Positions 26,341-34,624 of a stretch of 37,641 bases of DNA are shown here, piece by piece. The notes under the pieces were generated by a model. That model did not search any database, was not told the origin of the DNA, and saw only the letters and a program-made list of their open reading frames with translations. Source of the stretch: Paracoccus nototheniae (lineage in GTDB: Bacteria > Pseudomonadota > Alphaproteobacteria > Rhodobacterales > Rhodobacteraceae); contig NZ_RQRT01000041.1 of the NCBI RefSeq assembly GCF_004335005.1, positions 1 to 37,641 on the forward strand, in the 5' to 3' direction. Position 1 is the stretch's first letter. Each line of letters starts with the position of its first letter. Made by a program: the position numbers and the translations under genes.

Positions 26341-26982
26341 TCAGTTGACAAACAGCCGCCCCGCCAGAGGCCGCATCAGCGCGATATCGGACAAGGGCGC
26401 AAAGCTGGCGGGCCGGTCACCGGGGTCCGGCACCGTCGCCAGCCGGGCGATCAGCGGGATCAGCCCGCGCAGGTCGCGCTGCACCGCCACCGCACCCACC
26501 CGCCCCAAGCGCAGCGCCGCCGAGGCCAGACCCCGCGCCATCCCCATGCCCGACACAGCCAGCGCCGGGGCCAGCTCCATCCCGGCGCGGGCCAGCACAT
26601 GGCCATGCGCGACCGGGGCATGGGTCGCGTCCGGGTCCAGCGCCGCGTCCGGGTCGATCCCCATCCGCCGGGCCGAGGCGATCAGCGCCGCCCCCGCCTG
26701 CAGGGATTGCAGCCGCTGCGGATCGGCAGGGATGGCCTCATCGACCAGACCGTTCCAGGCGGCCAGATCCTGCCCCACGGCGCGAAACCCGCCGGCCAGC
26801 GCGACCCGGTCGAAGGGATGCCAGCGACCGCTCAGTTCGGCCCCGATCCAATCGGCCAGCCCGTGGGGATCGGCCTGCCCCTCGGCCAGCGCGACCTCCA
26901 GCCCCCAGGAAAAGGCGAACACCCCCGAAGGATAGGCGCTGTCGCCCAGATAAAGGGCTGTCAGCAGCGCCTCACCCTGCAT
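26341..26982 (-). CDS. ureF: Urease accessory protein UreF
   Basis: A 213-aa all-helical protein that couples UreG GTP hydrolysis to UreD-urease during nickel insertion. The N-terminal LYLGDSAYPSGVFAFSWGLE aligns with the usual LP-GGFSYSQGLE block, and the C-terminal SDIALMRPLAGRLFVN matches the conserved H/S-xxM-x--RLF tail. Its ATG overlaps the end of ureE by 11 bases. It is 15 bases upstream of ureAB. Somewhat divergent but complete. Confidence 0.88.
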   Translation of the reverse strand: MQGEALLTALYLGDSAYPSGVFAFSWGLEVALAEGQADPHGLADWIGAELSGRWHPFDRVALAGGFRAVGQDLAAWNGLVDEAIPADPQRLQSLQAGAALIASARRMGIDPDAALDPDATHAPVAHGHVLARAGMELAPALAVSGMGMARGLASAALRLGRVGAVAVQRDLRGLIPLIARLATVPDPGDRPASFAPLSDIALMRPLAGRLFVN

Positions 26983-27442
26983 GGCCGGGCATCACGATGC
27001 GGACCTGCGCCAGCCCCTGCAGGTCGCGCAGGCGGTCCAGATAAGGGTCGGGCGGGCCGTCCAGCACGATCTCCATCGCGTCGGGGTGAAAATCGACCTT
27101 CCAGTGCAGATTGCCGCACCAATGTCCCAAACGCAGCGCATCCGCGACCGTGGCGGGTTCCAGCCGCAGCCGCGCCGCGCCGTCCACCCGTGCCAGAATG
27201 GCCAGGTCGTCGTCGCAATACAGCACCGCCCCATCGGTCAGACCCTGATCGCGGGCCAGCGCGATGGCACAATCGCGCCCCCGGTCTGACCGCAGCCGCA
27301 TCCGCTTGCGCGCCGCCTCCGTGGCGGGGATGGTCAGCACCTCGACCCGGCCCTGATGCTCCATCGCGTGCAGCCGGTCGTGCCATGCCCCATCCCCCGC
27401 ATGGCCCAGAATGGCCGTCAGGATCAGCGGATCACCAGTCAT
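26972..27442 (-). CDS. ureE: Urease accessory nickel chaperone UreE
   Basis: A 156-aa protein. The peptide-binding N-terminal part has KRMRLRSDRGRDCAIALARD, and the metal-binding domain has the conserved histidine H113 in CGNLHWKVDF. There is no histidine-rich C-terminal tail (it ends VMPGHAG), so only the interfacial nickel site is expected. I chose the start MTGDPLIL at 27442. The longer frame (to 27475) would lie inside the amidase gene. It overlaps that gene's stop by 11 bases and ureF's start by 11, so translation is coupled on both sides. Confidence 0.88.
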   Translation of the reverse strand: MTGDPLILTAILGHAGDGAWHDRLHAMEHQGRVEVLTIPATEAARKRMRLRSDRGRDCAIALARDQGLTDGAVLYCDDDLAILARVDGAARLRLEPATVADALRLGHWCGNLHWKVDFHPDAMEIVLDGPPDPYLDRLRDLQGLAQVRIVMPGHAG

Positions 27443-28946
27443 GCCAGTCGCCCGACGCCTCGAGGCCGCTGGCAAGCCGATAGAGCGTCGCCTCGTCCCA
27501 GGCCCGGCCCACCATCATCAGCCCGACCGGCAGCCCCGCGACCATGCCGCAGGGCATGCTGATCGCCGGGTGATGGGTGATGTCGAAGGGGCAGGTGTTC
27601 GCCAGCATCTCGAAGGCGCGGGCCACGACCTCTTCTCGGGGGGCATCGGGGCCTGGCAGGGGCGTCGCGGTCATCGGCGTGGTGGGCATGATGATCGCAT
27701 CGTAATCGGCCAGCACCGCGTCATAGGCCGCCCGCAGCCGATAGCTGAGATTGACCGCCTTGCCATAGAACCGCTTGCCATGCCGGTCATCGGCATATTG
27801 GGCAAACAGCATCGCCAGCTTCAGCGTCTCGGACAGCTCATCGCTGCGCTGGCGCCAGCCGCGATGGAAATCCATGAAGCTGGTGACATACAGATCGCGC
27901 CGGCTGGTGCCATAGCCGTCCCCCAGCATCATCGTCTGCGTCAGGCCCTGCAACCCGATGGGCGTCCAGATCGCAGCGCCCAGCAGATGCATCGGGACCG
28001 AGACCTCGTCGACCTGCACGCCAAGGGCGGCCAGCCGGTCGGCGGCCTCGCGGACCTTGGCATTCACGCCGTCCTCGGCGCCGGTCTGCTGAAAGCCTTC
28101 GGTCAGGATCGCGATCTTCATACCCGCGACCGGCTGGCCAAGCGCCTGCGTATAGGGGGCGGTCGTGCAGCCCAGCTGGCGGCTGTCATAGCCGTCGGGG
28201 CCTGCCAGAACCTCCAGCATCAGGGCATTGTCGGCGACGGTGGCGGTGATCGGGCCGGTGTGGTCGATATAGACCTCGATCGGGACGATGCCGGTATAGG
28301 GGACCAGCCCATGCGTGGGCTTCATCCCCACCGTGCCGCAAAAGGATGCGGGCATCCGGATCGAGCCGCCCTGATCGCCGCCGATCGCCATGTCAACCGC
28401 ACCCGTGGCGACCAGAGCCGCCGATCCCGATGACGATCCGCCTGCCGAACGCGTCGGGTCATGCGGGTTCAGAACCGGCCCATGGGCGCCGGTATGGCTG
28501 CCGCCCGACATGCAGAAACATTCGCAATGCGCCTTGCCCAGAATGGTCGCGCCCGCGTCCAGCAGGCGGGTGACGACGGTGGCGTCCACATCGGGCAGAT
28601 ACCCTTCCAGCGTGGATGATCCGTTCATCATCGGCACGCCCGCCAGCATGACGTTGTCCTTCAGCGCGACGGTCTTGCCCGCCAGCTTGCCGCCCGGCGC
28701 GCCGGTGACGGTGGATTGCACATACCAGGCGTTCAGCGGGTTGTCGGGGGCGGCAGGCTTGACGCCCGGGGTGCGCGGATAGGTGACGGGGGGCAGCATG
28801 TCGGGCATCAGATCGACGATGTTATAGGCCGCGACGTAATCGCCCATCAGCCCCTTGAACGAGGCGATGTCGGCGGGCGACAGGTTCATCCCAAGGGTCT
28901 CGGCGACCCCGGCCAGCTGGGTGTCGGTGGGCAGTTTGACGGACAT
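27432..28946 (-). CDS. Amidase of the nitrile-hydratase-associated (Rhodococcus) type
   Basis: A 504-aa amidase-signature enzyme closely patterned on the Rhodococcus amidase. It shares NPLNAWYV, the VPMMNGS--LEGY region and IGGDQGGSIRMPA-FCG, and the triad falls at the same residue numbers: K96, cis-Ser171, Ser195. Those enzymes hydrolyse a broad range of aliphatic and aromatic amides, usually next to nitrile hydratase. No nitrile hydratase subunit is present in the window, and here the gene sits between the transporter and ureE. The start at 28946 (MSVKLPTD) is preceded by a 95-base gap after urtE. It likely feeds ammonia from imported amides into metabolism alongside urease. Confidence 0.93.
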   Translation of the reverse strand: MSVKLPTDTQLAGVAETLGMNLSPADIASFKGLMGDYVAAYNIVDLMPDMLPPVTYPRTPGVKPAAPDNPLNAWYVQSTVTGAPGGKLAGKTVALKDNVMLAGVPMMNGSSTLEGYLPDVDATVVTRLLDAGATILGKAHCECFCMSGGSHTGAHGPVLNPHDPTRSAGGSSSGSAALVATGAVDMAIGGDQGGSIRMPASFCGTVGMKPTHGLVPYTGIVPIEVYIDHTGPITATVADNALMLEVLAGPDGYDSRQLGCTTAPYTQALGQPVAGMKIAILTEGFQQTGAEDGVNAKVREAADRLAALGVQVDEVSVPMHLLGAAIWTPIGLQGLTQTMMLGDGYGTSRRDLYVTSFMDFHRGWRQRSDELSETLKLAMLFAQYADDRHGKRFYGKAVNLSYRLRAAYDAVLADYDAIIMPTTPMTATPLPGPDAPREEVVARAFEMLANTCPFDITHHPAISMPCGMVAGLPVGLMMVGRAWDEATLYRLASGLEASGDWHDW

Positions 28947-29041
28947 GGCAAGGCTCCTGATCGTGGGGTGGCGATGGGCAAGGCGGCGCCCGCCCGGGGC
29001 CCGCGATGCGATCCGGTCGGGCAGGGGGCGGGCGCGGGATT

Positions 29042-29752
29042 TCAGGTCACAAAGCCCATGAATTCGCTGACGGCGCGCGGATCGGTCAGCTGTTCGCGCG
29101 GGATCTGGCGGTCGAGCACGCCGTTCGAGATGGCATAGACCCGCCCCGCCAGCCCGGCGATGAAATCGAGGTTCTGTTCGACCAGCACGATGGTGATCCC
29201 GCCACGCGCCGTCAGCACCTTCAGCGTCTCGGCGATCTCGTCGTTGATCGAGGGCTGGATGCCCTCGGTCGGCTCGTCCAGCAGCATCAGGCGCGGCTTG
29301 CGGCACAGGCAGCGGGCCAGCGACAAAAGCTGCTGTTCGCCCCCCGACAGGGCCCCGCCCCGCCGGTCCAGCAGGCGTTTCAGGCGGGGAAACAGCTCCA
29401 GCACCTCGGCCACGGTGGCGGCGATGTCGACGCCGGTGGTGGCGATGCCGACCTGCAGGTTTTCCTCGACGCTGAGATTGGCAAAGATCTCTCGGCCCTG
29501 CGGGACCAGTCCGATGCCTGCGCGGGCGCGGGCATTGACGCTGGCGGGCAAAATCGACTGGCCGTCGAACAGGATTTCGCCACCCGTGACCTTCACAAAG
29601 CCCATGATGGCGCGCATCAACGTGGTCTTGCCCATGCCATTATGGCCCAGGATGCCCACGACCTCGCCGGGGTCCGCGTGAAAGTCCACGCGGTGCAATG
29701 CGGGCACCAGCCCATAGGCTGCGGATAGCCCCTTGACCTCAAGCAATGGCAT
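29042..29752 (-). CDS. urtE: Urea/amide ABC transporter ATPase, UrtE type
   Basis: A 236-aa HAAT-family ATPase homologous to LivF. Walker A is GHNGMGKT (36-43), the signature is LSGGEQQLLSLARCL, and Walker B is LMLLDEPTEGIQPS. The EGIQPS wording after Walker B is characteristic of UrtE and FmdF. It pairs with the UrtD-type ATPase, whose 3' end it overlaps by 14 bases. The last of five transport genes in the operon. The substrate is urea or a short-chain amide; context cannot separate the two. Confidence 0.9.
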   Translation of the reverse strand: MPLLEVKGLSAAYGLVPALHRVDFHADPGEVVGILGHNGMGKTTLMRAIMGFVKVTGGEILFDGQSILPASVNARARAGIGLVPQGREIFANLSVEENLQVGIATTGVDIAATVAEVLELFPRLKRLLDRRGGALSGGEQQLLSLARCLCRKPRLMLLDEPTEGIQPSINDEIAETLKVLTARGGITIVLVEQNLDFIAGLAGRVYAISNGVLDRQIPREQLTDPRAVSEFMGFVT

Positions 29753-30491
29753 CGGCCTGTTTCCCCAGATAGATTTCCTGAACCGCCCGGTCGCGCATGA
29801 TGTCGTCGATCATCGCCTCGCGGAAGATCGCGCCGCGGTTGAAAACGGTGACGAACTTGGCGATCTGGCGGATGAACGCCATGTCATGTTCGACCACGAT
29901 CACCGCCGCGCTGCGCGCGGCCGTCAGCACCAGCTGCGCAAGCCGGTCGCGTTCGTCCCCGGTCATCCCGGCGGCGGGCTCGTCTAGCAGGATCAGCTCG
30001 GGCGAGGCCGCCAGCACCATCGCCAGTTCCACCAGCTGGCGCTGGCCATGGGCCAGCTGCCCGACCTCGCGCCGGATCAGATGGGTGATGCCGCATTTCT
30101 CGATGGTCTGTTCGGCCACCTCGCGGGCCATGGGCGCGGTATGCTTGCGCCGGGCCGACAGGCGGACGTTTTCATAGACCGAGACACCGTCGAAGACATT
30201 CGGCACCTGCGTCTTGATGCCGATGCCCTGATTGACGATCTCGTGGGTGTTCATGCCGGTGATCGGGCGTTCCTTGAACAGCACCTGTCCACCGGTCGGG
30301 ACCAGCTGGCCGGTCAGGCATTTGAAGAAGGTGGACTTGCCCGCGCCGTTCGGCCCCAAGAGACAGCGCAATTCGCCGTCGCGCAGGTCGAAATCGACAT
30401 TGTCCACTGCCGTCACGCCGCCAAAGCGCATGGTCAGCCCGCGCGTGCGCAGGATGCGATAGCCCGGATCGGGGGTCTGCACCTCAGTCAT
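29739..30491 (-). CDS. urtD: Urea/amide ABC transporter ATPase, UrtD type
   Basis: A 250-aa LivG-like ATPase. Walker A is GPNGAGKS (46-53), Walker B is LILLDEPAAGM, and the switch histidine lies in VVEHDM. The signature motif reads LAHGQRQ instead of LSGGQ; the HGQ form is usual for UrtD. It overlaps urtC by 8 bases and urtE by 14. Together with UrtE it should form the cytosolic motor of the importer. Confidence 0.9.
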   Translation of the reverse strand: MTEVQTPDPGYRILRTRGLTMRFGGVTAVDNVDFDLRDGELRCLLGPNGAGKSTFFKCLTGQLVPTGGQVLFKERPITGMNTHEIVNQGIGIKTQVPNVFDGVSVYENVRLSARRKHTAPMAREVAEQTIEKCGITHLIRREVGQLAHGQRQLVELAMVLAASPELILLDEPAAGMTGDERDRLAQLVLTAARSAAVIVVEHDMAFIRQIAKFVTVFNRGAIFREAMIDDIMRDRAVQEIYLGKQADAIA

Positions 30492-31533
30492 CGCCCACCG
30501 CCTTTCCGGGGGCCGCCTTGGTGCCGGGCCTGCCGCTGTGCCACAGGGTCCAGCCGGTCAGGGCCAGCACCTTGACGGTGGGCACCAGCCCGCGCGGCAA
30601 GGCCAGCACCAGCACCATCATGATCGCGCCCAGCACGACATAGCTGTTGAGCAGCTCCATCGTGCCCAGCTGCAGGGTCAGCCATTGCAGGCCGATGACG
30701 CCGATGATCGGACCGACCAGCGTGCCGACCCCGCCCGCCATGACCCAGACCAGCGCCTTGGCCGACATCTCCATCGAGAATGCGTTGGGGTCGATAAAGG
30801 CCTGATAGCTGGCCCACATCGCCCCCGACAGACCCGCGATGCCCGAGCCGATGGCAAAGACGATGACCTTGTGGCGGCGGATGTCATAGCCCAGCAGGGC
30901 GGCGCGGGTCTCGTTCTCGCGGATGCCGATCGAGACGCGGCCGAAATCCGACGCGATCAGCAGGCGCAGCGCGATATAGACCGCGACCAGCACCGCCATG
31001 AAGAACCGGAACAGTTGCGACGGGTCCAGCCAGGCATCGGGCTGGCCCGGAATGTTGATCGTCGGGATCGAGGGGATGCCGTTGAACCCGCCAAGCCGAA
31101 CCCCCGCGATGGAATAGCCCGGGCCCGCCGTGTGGTTGGCCAGCTTCCAGAAGATCAGCGCCACGACCATGGTGACGACGCCCAGATAGACATCCGTCAG
31201 CTTGCCATAGAACATGAAATATCCCAGCACGACGCCAAAGGCGGCGGGCAGCAGAAAGGACAGGATCAGCGGCACCGTGGTGTCGCCCATGCTGATCGCG
31301 GCCACCGCGAAGGTATAGCCGCCCAGCCCGAAAAAGGCTGCCTGTCCAAAGCACAGGATGCCTCCGAACCCCCAGATATAGCCCAGGGACAGCGCAAAGA
31401 CCGACAGCACCACATATTGGGTGATCTGAAGGACCATGAACATGTCCAGCAGCGCCGGGGCCAGAACCATGACGGCCAACCCGATGGCCAGCATGATCCA
31501 GAATCCGGGATCGCGCGCGACGGTTTTCTCCAT
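30484..31533 (-). CDS. urtC: Urea/amide ABC transporter permease, UrtC type
   Basis: A 349-aa LivM-like inner-membrane permease with about nine to ten hydrophobic segments. The characteristic LSLGYIWGFGGILCFGQAAF lies near the N-terminus, and the EAA-like loop IGIRENETRAALLGYD, the ATPase contact, lies past the middle. The start at 31533 (MEKTVARD) has AAGGAG nine bases upstream; the open frame upstream lies in urtB. It follows urtB by 16 bases. Confidence 0.92.
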   Translation of the reverse strand: MEKTVARDPGFWIMLAIGLAVMVLAPALLDMFMVLQITQYVVLSVFALSLGYIWGFGGILCFGQAAFFGLGGYTFAVAAISMGDTTVPLILSFLLPAAFGVVLGYFMFYGKLTDVYLGVVTMVVALIFWKLANHTAGPGYSIAGVRLGGFNGIPSIPTINIPGQPDAWLDPSQLFRFFMAVLVAVYIALRLLIASDFGRVSIGIRENETRAALLGYDIRRHKVIVFAIGSGIAGLSGAMWASYQAFIDPNAFSMEMSAKALVWVMAGGVGTLVGPIIGVIGLQWLTLQLGTMELLNSYVVLGAIMMVLVLALPRGLVPTVKVLALTGWTLWHSGRPGTKAAPGKAVGDD

Positions 31534-31549
31534 CTGCGGGTGCTCCTTG

Positions 31550-32416
31550 TTACAGCGAACGTTTGAAGATGCGGCCGGTGATGCCCTGAGGCAGCAGCCG
31601 CAGCAGGACCAGCGCCGCGACCAGCAGGGCCGCATCGCCATAGACCGGTCCGGCCCAGAATGTCGTGCCCTGACTGATCGTGCCCAGAAGCGTGGCCGAG
31701 GACAGGGTGCCGGTGATGACCGCCGCGCCCCCGGTGATGACGGTGATGAAGCTTTGGCCGACAAGGCTGGCGCCCATCGTCGGCACCACCCCGGTCAGCG
31801 GCGCCAGCAGGCCGCCCGCCAGCCCGGTCACCGCCGATCCGATCCCGAAGGTCGCCATATAGACCCAGCTGGTGCGGACGCCCAAAGCCTCGGCCATGGC
31901 GGGGTTCTGCATGGTGGCCCGCGCGATCAGCCCCGCGCGGGTGAATTTCAGCACCACCCAGACCGCCGTCAGGATCAGCGCGGCAAACAGGATCAGCACG
32001 AAATTATAGCCGGGGATCTGATAGCCGCCGATGCGCAGGCTGCCAAAGGGCGTCGCCACCCCCTGCACGGTATTGCCGAAGATCATCGTGACGCCGCCGA
32101 TCATCAGCATCGACAGGCCCCATGTGGCCAGCAGGCTGTCCAGCAGCCGTCCATACAGCTGGCGGATCACCAGCCGTTCGACCAGCACCCCGAACAGCCC
32201 GACGACCAGCGGCGCCAGCACCAGGATGGCGAACCATTCGTTCACCCCGGCATTGGTCGTCACCACGACCGTATAGCCGCCCAGCATCAGAAATTCGCCA
32301 TGGGCGAAATTGATGACCCGCATCATGCCAAAGATGATGGCCAGACCCGATGACAGCAGCACCAGCCATGCCACGGCGCGGATCATCTCCAGCGTGACGA
32401 CGATTGCGTAATCCAT
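31550..32416 (-). CDS. urtB: Urea/amide ABC transporter permease, UrtB type
   Basis: A 288-aa LivH-like permease with about eight membrane segments. SSGLAIIFGMMRVINFAHGE is the conserved first block, and the EAA-like loop is ATMQNPAMAEALGVRTSWVY. GLAGGLLAPLTGVVPTMGAS follows. Cyanobacterial and proteobacterial UrtB often carries a long periplasmic N-terminal extension; this one lacks it, as in the FmdE-type amide permease. The ATG at 32416 has GGAAGGA upstream, and the gap from the binding-protein gene is 27 bases. Confidence 0.9.
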   Translation of the reverse strand: MDYAIVVTLEMIRAVAWLVLLSSGLAIIFGMMRVINFAHGEFLMLGGYTVVVTTNAGVNEWFAILVLAPLVVGLFGVLVERLVIRQLYGRLLDSLLATWGLSMLMIGGVTMIFGNTVQGVATPFGSLRIGGYQIPGYNFVLILFAALILTAVWVVLKFTRAGLIARATMQNPAMAEALGVRTSWVYMATFGIGSAVTGLAGGLLAPLTGVVPTMGASLVGQSFITVITGGAAVITGTLSSATLLGTISQGTTFWAGPVYGDAALLVAALVLLRLLPQGITGRIFKRSL

Positions 32417-32443
32417 GCCTGCGCGATCCTTCCGGCAGAGCCC

Positions 32444-33676
32444 TTACAGGCTGATTTCGTGATGCACATTGGCGTCGGGGTCGGCGATCAGATCGCAGAC
32501 CATCTGCGTGTCCAGCGGCGGCGATTGCGGATAGGCCTCGCGGATGACGAAATTCTGGTCGGTCAGCTCGGCGATATAGACGTCGCGGATGGCGTGCTGG
32601 GTCTGCGGGTCGATGGTCACCTGACCGGCGGGCAGGTCATAGGTCTTGCCCTGCGCGATCACCGCGCGCACCGCGTCGCGATCGATCGAACCGGCCTCGC
32701 GCACCGCATCGGCCCAGATCATCATGCCCTCATAGGTGCATTCCGAAATCTCGGACACGACCGGGGTGTTGGTGGGGTATTCAGCCTTCACGCGTTCCAG
32801 GAAGGCCTTGTTGACGGGATTGTCGACCGCCTCGAAATAGCCGAACGAGGACAGGATGCCGTTGCCTTCCGCCGGGGTCAGCATGATCTGATCGTTGCCG
32901 CCCGCGCCCAGAACGGTCGAGATCATCGGGATCTGATCCTTCATCCCCGCCGCCGCCCATTGCCGGTAAAAGCCCAGATGCGACGATCCGACCATGGCCG
33001 AGCAGACGAAATCGGGCTTGGCCGCCTGAATCTGCGAGATGGTCGATCCGAACTGCGCGACATCCAGCGGAAAGAACTCGGTCGCCACGACCTCGCCGCC
33101 GTTTTCCTCGACATAGCGTTTCACCCAGGCCGAGGTGATGTGGCCGTAATTGTAATCCGCCGCGACTGTATAGACCTTTTTGCCGTAAAGATTCATCGCA
33201 TAGGGGATGATCCGCGCGACGGTCTGCGCGGGGGTGGTGCCAAGCGTGACCTCGTTGCGGTCGCAGACGCCGCCCTCGTATTGGGTGTTGTAGAAATACA
33301 GCGTCTCATAGCGGTGAAAGATCGGCCGGATGGTTTCCCGGCTGGCCGAGGTGATCCCGCCCATCACCACCGCAACCCGGTCGCGCAAGGCCATCTGCGT
33401 GGCATATTGCGAATAAAGCGACATGTTCGATTGCGGGTCATAGATAACGCCTTCGACCTGCCGGCCCAGCAGGCCACCGGCCTCGTTGATTTCCTTGATG
33501 GCAAGCTGGAACACCTGGTTCATCGGTATCCCGATCATGTCCAGCGCGCCGGTCAGGTCATGCAGGCCGCCGACCTTGATCGTTTCGGTCTGGGCGCGCG
33601 CGACAAGCGGCGAGGCAAGGGACAGGACGGCTGCGGTGCCGGTGGTCCTGAGAAAGCTGCGGCGGCTGATGCTCAT
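32444..33676 (-). CDS. urtA: Urea/short-chain amide ABC transporter substrate-binding protein (UrtA/FmdD type)
   Basis: A 410-aa periplasmic binding protein, first gene of the long leftward operon. A Tat signal is evident: SRRSFLR (residues 4-10), a hydrophobic core, and cleavage probably after A-R-A (28). The mature protein has the UrtA-family ligand-site surroundings GGITSASRETIRP, YNTQYEGGVCDRNE and AADYNYGH, and C-terminal VSEISECTYEGMMIW. It could bind urea or formamide/acetamide. It shares several blocks (QYEGG/HYEGG, DYNYG/NDYIWP) with the AmiC-like protein at 19866-20906, so transport and sensing may recognise related ligands. The start ATG has GAAGGG upstream. Confidence 0.92.
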   Translation of the reverse strand: MSISRRSFLRTTGTAAVLSLASPLVARAQTETIKVGGLHDLTGALDMIGIPMNQVFQLAIKEINEAGGLLGRQVEGVIYDPQSNMSLYSQYATQMALRDRVAVVMGGITSASRETIRPIFHRYETLYFYNTQYEGGVCDRNEVTLGTTPAQTVARIIPYAMNLYGKKVYTVAADYNYGHITSAWVKRYVEENGGEVVATEFFPLDVAQFGSTISQIQAAKPDFVCSAMVGSSHLGFYRQWAAAGMKDQIPMISTVLGAGGNDQIMLTPAEGNGILSSFGYFEAVDNPVNKAFLERVKAEYPTNTPVVSEISECTYEGMMIWADAVREAGSIDRDAVRAVIAQGKTYDLPAGQVTIDPQTQHAIRDVYIAELTDQNFVIREAYPQSPPLDTQMVCDLIADPDANVHHEISL

Positions 33677-33710
33677 GCTGGTGGTACCCTTCGGACATGT
33701 TTCCCGGGAT

Positions 33711-33762
33711 CCAGACTTGGTATTTACTTGAATTTTTAAATATCAAATTTCAGGAAGTCTGG
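33711..33762 (-). promoter_or_regulatory. Probable promoter/operator of the urtA-ureD operon
   Basis: An AT-rich core (33721-33751) within GC-rich DNA, 35-85 bases before the urtA start. On the minus strand TTGATA is a possible -35, with weak -10 candidates following. An imperfect 22-bp dyad, GAATTTTTAAATATCAAATTTC (33730-33751), overlaps it. Perfect 8-bp inverted arms CCAGACTT (33711-33718) and AAGTCTGG (33755-33762) flank the core, centred 44 bp apart. Confidence 0.5.
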
Positions 33763-33864
33763 GTCAGCCGCCAAGGATTGATCCCGAATGACGTTTTTCA
33801 GGGCAGGCCGCATCATGGCCGGGCAGAAAGGCAACGGGACGGGCGCCGAACCCGCCTGCATGGG

Positions 33865-34515
33865 TCACGGGGGCGAAGGCTGCTGGCCCGCGCGGTCCAG
33901 AAGGCGTTCGACATCGGGGCCGATCGCCTCGACAATCTGGCGGACGCCGAGGGCATTGGGGTGGATGCGGTCGTCCTGCATCAGATCGGTCAGGGACAGG
34001 CCCTGCATGGCCTTTTCGCCGATCGGGCCCAGGAAGTCGGGGACAAGGATCACATCCCATTCGGCGGCCAGATCGACATACATCGCCTCGAAGTCGCGTT
34101 TGAAATCGGGGCCGTAATTGCCGGGCGCGGGCAGGCCTGCCAGCAGGACCGGCACCCCCGCCGAATCCGCCTGTTCCAGAATCGTCCCCAGATTGGCCTT
34201 GCTGGAGGCCGGATCAATGCCGCGCAGCAGATCGTTGCCGCCAAGCGCCACGATCATCGCATCGGGAGCATCCGCCAGTGTCCAGGCGACGCGCGCGGCG
34301 CCGCCTGCGGTGGTATCACCCGATACGCCCGCGTTCAGCACCGTCACGTCATGGCCGCGCCCGGTCAGCCAGTCCTGCAGGACCGGCACAAAGCCCTGTT
34401 CGGCAGGCAGGCCGTATCCCTGCGTCAGACTGTCGCCCATCGCGGTCAGCCGCAGGCCCTGCGCGCCTGCAGGGGCTGGCAGGGATGCCATGACCGTGAC
34501 CGCCAGCGCCGCCAC
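33865..34515 (-). CDS. tesA: SGNH/GDSL esterase, TesA type (arylesterase / lysophospholipase)
   Basis: A 216-aa secreted or periplasmic esterase/thioesterase. The nucleophile is S29 in block I (AMGDSLTQGYGL), with the oxyanion Gly in GVSGDTT, Asn in GGNDLLRG, and the Asp-His pair in DRIHPNALG. A short hydrophobic leader ends in P-A-G-A before QGLRL. The start is uncertain: GTG at 34515 gives an 18-residue leader lacking the usual positive residues, while ATG at 34491 would truncate it. A longer version with Arg-rich N-terminus is also open. It is divergent from the ATPase/permease pair, exactly the tesA / ybbA-ybbP arrangement of other proteobacteria. Confidence 0.88.
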   Translation of the reverse strand: MAALAVTVMASLPAPAGAQGLRLTAMGDSLTQGYGLPAEQGFVPVLQDWLTGRGHDVTVLNAGVSGDTTAGGAARVAWTLADAPDAMIVALGGNDLLRGIDPASSKANLGTILEQADSAGVPVLLAGLPAPGNYGPDFKRDFEAMYVDLAAEWDVILVPDFLGPIGEKAMQGLSLTDLMQDDRIHPNALGVRQIVEAIGPDVERLLDRAGQQPSPP

Positions 34516-34624
34516 AGCCGCCGCCGGGCGGTTGCCAAGCCGCGCGCGGCCCCCGTATCGTGCCGGCAGACGCCAGAAAATCCGATCCCCCCAAACCCGA
34601 CCCCCGAAAGCGAGAACAGACCCG

